Assembly (NCBI GenBank): GCA_028288545.1
Contig: JAQBNQ010000348.1
Coordinates: forward strand, 1 to 8,310
DNA length: 8,310 bases
Origin: Bacteroidota bacterium
GTDB lineage: Bacteria > Bacteroidota > Bacteroidia > Chitinophagales > LD1
Reading direction: 5' to 3'
The notes beneath the pieces are model-generated. The model made no database searches. It was not told the origin of the DNA and saw only the letters and a program-made list of their open reading frames with translations. Of the stretch, positions 5,653 through 8,310 are shown one piece after another (position 1 is the first letter of the stretch; the number at the start of each line of letters is the position of its first letter). The position numbers and the translations under genes are program-made.

Positions 5653-6220
5653 TGGGTTCTAATTTCTTTTGCATTTCGCTTCGCCAATGAATAAAAGCAT
5701 ATAGTGCGCCTAAAGTAAGAAAGAGATATAAAAAAGAAGTAGGTGGTGCATCCTTCAACCAATAAAGTTCAATGGCTGCCAGGTCAATTACAATCCACCA
5801 TAACCAGTTTTCAATAATTCGTTTTGCCATCATCCAGGTAGCAATAAAACTGAATACCGTAACGGCGGCATCAAAAAATGTTATTGGAGTGTGCAGGTAA
5901 TAATAGGTAATACATCCTAATATCAGTGACAATACAACTCCCCCAATAAGCAAAGGAATCTGCTTTTTAAAACTCCAGCTTATAATGGGCCTGGTTGGGG
6001 CATTTGATTTTATACCCCACTGCCACCAGCCATAAAAACCCGCCAGTATATAAAAGAACTGAAGTATCATATCGTAATACAGTTGCCAGCCAACATTCAG
6101 ATAAACGTAAATAGCAGAACCGATAATGCCGGGCAGCCAACACCAAATATTATTTCGTGCGGCAAGTATTACGTTTAAAATGCCAAGGCCAACCGCAGTA
6201 TATTGAAGGTAAGTGTCCAT
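5639..6220 (-). CDS. pnuC: Nicotinamide riboside transporter PnuC
   Basis: A 193-residue integral membrane protein with about six to seven hydrophobic helices (roughly 8-22, 27-43, 50-66, 88-108, 113-131, 136-154 and 162-178). PnuC hallmarks are visible: ARNNIWCWLPGIIGSAIYVYL (21-41), the aromatic QFFYILAGFYGWWQWG stretch (54-69), FIATWMMAKRIIENWLWW (125-142) and D146 in the next helix. PnuC proteins move nicotinamide riboside by facilitated diffusion and rely on phosphorylation by a cytoplasmic kinase for trapping; that kinase is the overlapping next gene. The ATG at 6220 is preferred to the in-frame TTG at 6223 because it shares its A with the ldcA stop (TGATG), a common coupled junction. 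A related subgroup (PnuT) carries thiamine, but the kinase neighbour favours nicotinamide riboside. No riboswitch can fit before it. Confidence 0.9.
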   Translation of the reverse strand: MDTYLQYTAVGLGILNVILAARNNIWCWLPGIIGSAIYVYLNVGWQLYYDMILQFFYILAGFYGWWQWGIKSNAPTRPIISWSFKKQIPLLIGGVVLSLILGCITYYYLHTPITFFDAAVTVFSFIATWMMAKRIIENWLWWIVIDLAAIELYWLKDAPPTSFLYLFLTLGALYAFIHWRSEMQKKLEPNAAE

Positions 6221-7116
6221 CAATAGATCTTAACCAGGTTGCTGCCTACCTGCATATGATAGGTTTTGCCAATTACCAATGCCCTGCTATCGCTAATATG
6301 CCCTGCGGGAAAATCAAAACAAACGGGGTAATCGAACTCTGCCACATGTTCGGCTATTATTTCGTAAGCCTCTTTGCCAAAAGGAATTTTATTGTCTTTT
6401 ATTTCCGAAAAGCCACCGACAATTACCCCGGCAAGTCCCTGTAGTTTGCCGCTGCGTTTCAGGTTTATCATCATGCGGTCAATATGGTACAGGTATTCGT
6501 CTATATCTTCTAAAAAAAGAATTTTGCCATAAGTGTTCATTCCTGATTTGGTGCCGGTAATACTGTATAATATGGATAGGTTCCCCCCAATTAAAATGCC
6601 GCTGCTGTTTCCGGCACGATTAAAGGAGTGAGGCATAATTTCATATTCATTCTTCGCACCAAATAATTCCCGGCGCAAAGTTTCAATGGCCTCAGCCGAG
6701 CTTTTAGGAAACTGTACCGGCATAATTGAATGGATACCCATTACACCTATACTGTTGGAGATATGCGTATGAAGGTAAGTTACATCGCTAAAGCCCACTA
6801 TCCACTTGGGCGTTTTCATAAATTTATCAAAAATAATTCCATCCATCATTCGCACTGTTCCATAACCGCCACGTGCGCAGATTATAGCTTTGATGTCGGG
6901 GTTATCCAACGCGGCCTGAAAATCCTCCAGCCGCACCTGGTCTGTTCCGGCATATTGATGCTCTTCCTGGCCAATGGTTTTACCTTCAATCACCTTTAGC
7001 CCCCATGATTCAAAAACAGCCACTGCAGGTGCAATTTCCTTGCTCGTAATTTTTCGGGCAGTGCTTAATATGTATATAGTATCTCCTTTTTTAAGCGAAG
7101 GCGGGCGTAGTAGCAT
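6220..7116 (-). CDS. ldcA: LD-carboxypeptidase (peptidase family S66)
   Basis: A 298-residue cytoplasmic enzyme of the usual length for family S66. The N-terminal Rossmann-like half contains LKKGDTIYILSTAR (8-21), the ARGGYGTVR loop (81-89) and the nucleophile elbow GFSD with Ser110. The C-terminal half supplies the other triad residues: Glu203 in FLEDIDEYLYHIDRM and His273 in FPAGHISDS. LdcA cleaves the L,D bond to release the terminal D-Ala from tetrapeptide stems during murein recycling; some relatives act on microcin C7-type compounds instead. It heads an apparent operon, with its stop overlapping the pnuC start by one base. The ATG at 7116 fits the family N-terminus, and a complete promoter lies so close that the transcript is likely leaderless. 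No signal peptide is present. Confidence 0.92.
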   Translation of the reverse strand: MLLRPPSLKKGDTIYILSTARKITSKEIAPAVAVFESWGLKVIEGKTIGQEEHQYAGTDQVRLEDFQAALDNPDIKAIICARGGYGTVRMMDGIIFDKFMKTPKWIVGFSDVTYLHTHISNSIGVMGIHSIMPVQFPKSSAEAIETLRRELFGAKNEYEIMPHSFNRAGNSSGILIGGNLSILYSITGTKSGMNTYGKILFLEDIDEYLYHIDRMMINLKRSGKLQGLAGVIVGGFSEIKDNKIPFGKEAYEIIAEHVAEFDYPVCFDFPAGHISDSRALVIGKTYHMQVGSNLVKIY

Positions 7117-7120
7117 GGCT

Positions 7121-7153
7121 CAAATATAAGGTCACGGCTCCTAAATCCCCAAA
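7121..7153 (-). promoter_or_regulatory. Promoter of ldcA-pnuC-kinase operon (-33 TTTG, 21 bp, -7 TATATTTG)
   Basis: On the minus strand TTTG (7153-7150) is followed after 21 bp by TATATTTG (7128-7121), an exact TAnnTTTG box. The 21-bp spacing fits the 17-23 bp range reported for Bacteroidota primary sigma promoters. Only four bases separate the box from the ATG of ldcA, so transcription should begin at or next to the start codon. Confidence 0.65.
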
Positions 7154-7158
7154 GGGGA
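7146..7158. repeat. Short palindrome overlapping the ldcA -33 element
   Basis: TCCCC-AAA-GGGGA is a perfect 5-bp inverted repeat in the ldcA/metG divergent gap. The surrounding text (CTAAATCCCC...GGGGACTT) resembles a palindromic element that I recall as frequent between Bacteroidota genes. The -33 TTTG of ldcA is formed by its loop and right arm as read on the minus strand. Confidence 0.55.
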
Positions 7159-7192
7159 CTTGAATACTTCTTTTTTACTGCAATCGCGATTT

Positions 7193-7214
7193 TAAATTTG
7201 GGGGATTATATTTG
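7193..7214 (+). promoter_or_regulatory. Two candidate -7 boxes for metG
   Basis: Two exact TAnnTTTG boxes lie in series: TAAATTTG at 7193-7200 and TATATTTG at 7207-7214. The second ends 8 bases before the metG ATG, predicting a leader of only a few bases; the first would give a leader of about 18. Neither has a clear TTG at 17-23 bp upstream. No Shine-Dalgarno precedes metG. Confidence 0.5.
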
Positions 7215-7222
7215 TTTACTTT

Positions 7223-8310
7223 ATGAAAGACTGGAAAAGATATACTGTTACTGCCGCTTTGCCTTATGCCAATGGCCCTGTTCACATTGGACACCTTGGA
7301 GGCTGCTATTTGCCTTCGGATATTTATGTGCGTTATTTAAGAGCGAATAAGCGCGATGTTGTTTTTATATGCGGAAGTGATGAACACGGGGTTCCCATTA
7401 CTATTAAGGCAAGAAAGGAGGGCATAACCCCGCAACAGGTAGTTGACAAGTATCACGGAATTATGAAGAATGCTTTTGCTGAGTTTGGCATTTCGTTCAG
7501 CATTTACTCCCGCACTTCCAACAAAACCCATCATCAAACAGCTTCTGATTTTTTTCTGAAGTTATATAACCAGGGCTCTTTTGTTGAGCAGGAAACAGAC
7601 CAGTATTACGATGAGGAAGTAAACCAGTTTTTAGCAGACCGCTATATTGTTGGCACCTGCCCTGTTTGCGGTAACACCAATGCTTATGGCGATCAGTGTG
7701 AAAACTGCGGTACTTCGCTTTCTCCTAATGATCTGATCAATCCGCATTCAACACTTTCAGGTTCTAAACCGGTATTGCGAAAAACCACCAATTGGTTTTT
7801 GCCCCTTGATAAACTACAGCCTAAAGTTGCGGGCTACCTTGATAAACACAAGGATTGGAAAATAAATGTTTACGGCCAATGTAAAAGCTGGCTGGAAAGT
7901 GGCGATGGTCTTCAACCCCGTTCTATGACCCGCGATTTGGATTGGGGTATTCCGGTGCCTATTAAAGGCGCAGAGGGCAAGGTGCTGTATGTTTGGTTTG
8001 ATGCCCCTATCGGATATATTTCTGCCACTAAAGAATTATTGCCAAACGATTGGGAGAAATACTGGAAGAATAAAGAAACACGGCTGATACATTTTATTGG
8101 CAAGGACAATATCGTTTTCCACTGCATCATTTTTCCTATCATGTTAATTGAACATGGCGAGTTTATATTGGCCGACAATGTACCAGCCAACGAGTTTTTA
8201 AATTTAGAAGGAGAAAAGATATCTACCTCGCGCAACTGGGCGGTTTGGTTGCATGAATACCTGGAAGAATTTAAAGACAAGCAGGATGAACTCCGCTATG
8301 TACTTGCCTC
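7223..8310 (+). CDS. metG: Methionyl-tRNA synthetase, N-terminal half (partial, runs off window)
   Basis: The frame opens at ATG 7223 and runs 362 codons to the window end without a stop. This class I enzyme charges tRNA-Met with methionine. The sequence shows the Rossmann start TAALPYANGPVHIGH with the HIGH signature at 21-24, CGSDEHG (50-56), the zinc-binding connective insert with C-x2-C-x9-C-x2-C (146, 149, 159, 162), the same spacing as in the E. coli enzyme, WFDAPIGYIS (258-267), and the KMSKS counterpart KISTS at 332-336. The anticodon-binding domain, and the C-terminal tRNA-binding domain usual in this phylum, would lie beyond the window. It diverges from ldcA across a 106-bp gap with two candidate -7 boxes. 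Nothing in the visible half suggests loss of function. Confidence 0.96.
   Translation, partial: MKDWKRYTVTAALPYANGPVHIGHLGGCYLPSDIYVRYLRANKRDVVFICGSDEHGVPITIKARKEGITPQQVVDKYHGIMKNAFAEFGISFSIYSRTSNKTHHQTASDFFLKLYNQGSFVEQETDQYYDEEVNQFLADRYIVGTCPVCGNTNAYGDQCENCGTSLSPNDLINPHSTLSGSKPVLRKTTNWFLPLDKLQPKVAGYLDKHKDWKINVYGQCKSWLESGDGLQPRSMTRDLDWGIPVPIKGAEGKVLYVWFDAPIGYISATKELLPNDWEKYWKNKETRLIHFIGKDNIVFHCIIFPIMLIEHGEFILADNVPANEFLNLEGEKISTSRNWAVWLHEYLEEFKDKQDELRYVLA

Noticed and set aside
6221..6223. TTG start for pnuC one codon upstream of the ATG
   Set aside because: The ATG at 6220 shares a base with the ldcA stop, a standard coupled junction, and matches the family start.
6220..6224. NAD-responsive riboswitch before pnuC
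   Set aside because: pnuC starts inside the ldcA stop, so there is no leader; the leader of ldcA itself is at most a few bases.
7912..8280. A 122-residue minus-strand open frame opposite metG
   Set aside because: Antisense to conserved methionyl-tRNA synthetase motifs; no own family pattern.

Overview
The window reads as chromosomal DNA of a Bacteroidota (Bacteroidetes) bacterium. The evidence is a gliding-motility lipoprotein (GldH), a secreted repeat protein ending in the start of a type IX secretion (T9SS) sorting domain, several exact matches to the phylum's -7 promoter box TAnnTTTG, and a near absence of Shine-Dalgarno sequences. No rRNA, tRNA, CRISPR array, insertion sequence or phage gene was seen. 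Eight protein-coding genes fill most of the window, and two of them run off its ends.

Layout from left to right. (1) 1-1307, minus: an exported, Trp/Tyr/Asn-rich protein built from about twelve 28-31-residue repeats, cut by the window edge just inside its T9SS sorting domain. (2) 1496-2668, plus: a cytoplasmic TPR protein. It converges with 7 bp to spare on (3) 2676-3086, minus, a small two-helix membrane protein resembling DUF3592. (4) 3257-3745, minus: gldH, downstream of (5) 3804-4973, minus: ricT, the PSP1/YaaT-family Fe-S protein. The ricT-gldH junction carries two short tandem repeats, and the 8-bp one encodes the signal-peptide core of GldH. (6-8) 5122-7116, minus: ldcA (LD-carboxypeptidase), pnuC (nicotinamide riboside channel) and a NadR-like kinase, with overlapping ends typical of one operon. 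(9) 7223-8310, plus: the first half of metG, divergent from ldcA.

How the genes work together: PnuC brings in nicotinamide riboside and the kinase can phosphorylate it to NMN, trapping it for NAD synthesis. LdcA, at the head of the same apparent operon, trims recycled or turned-over cell-wall peptides, so two salvage functions are co-transcribed. RicT and GldH may share a transcript, but RicT acts in the cytoplasm and GldH at the cell envelope. I do not see a defence system or a novel multi-gene system. The most unusual items are the repeat protein, the tandem repeats around the gldH start, the hairpin plus strong Shine-Dalgarno before ricT, and the near-leaderless divergent promoters between ldcA and metG.
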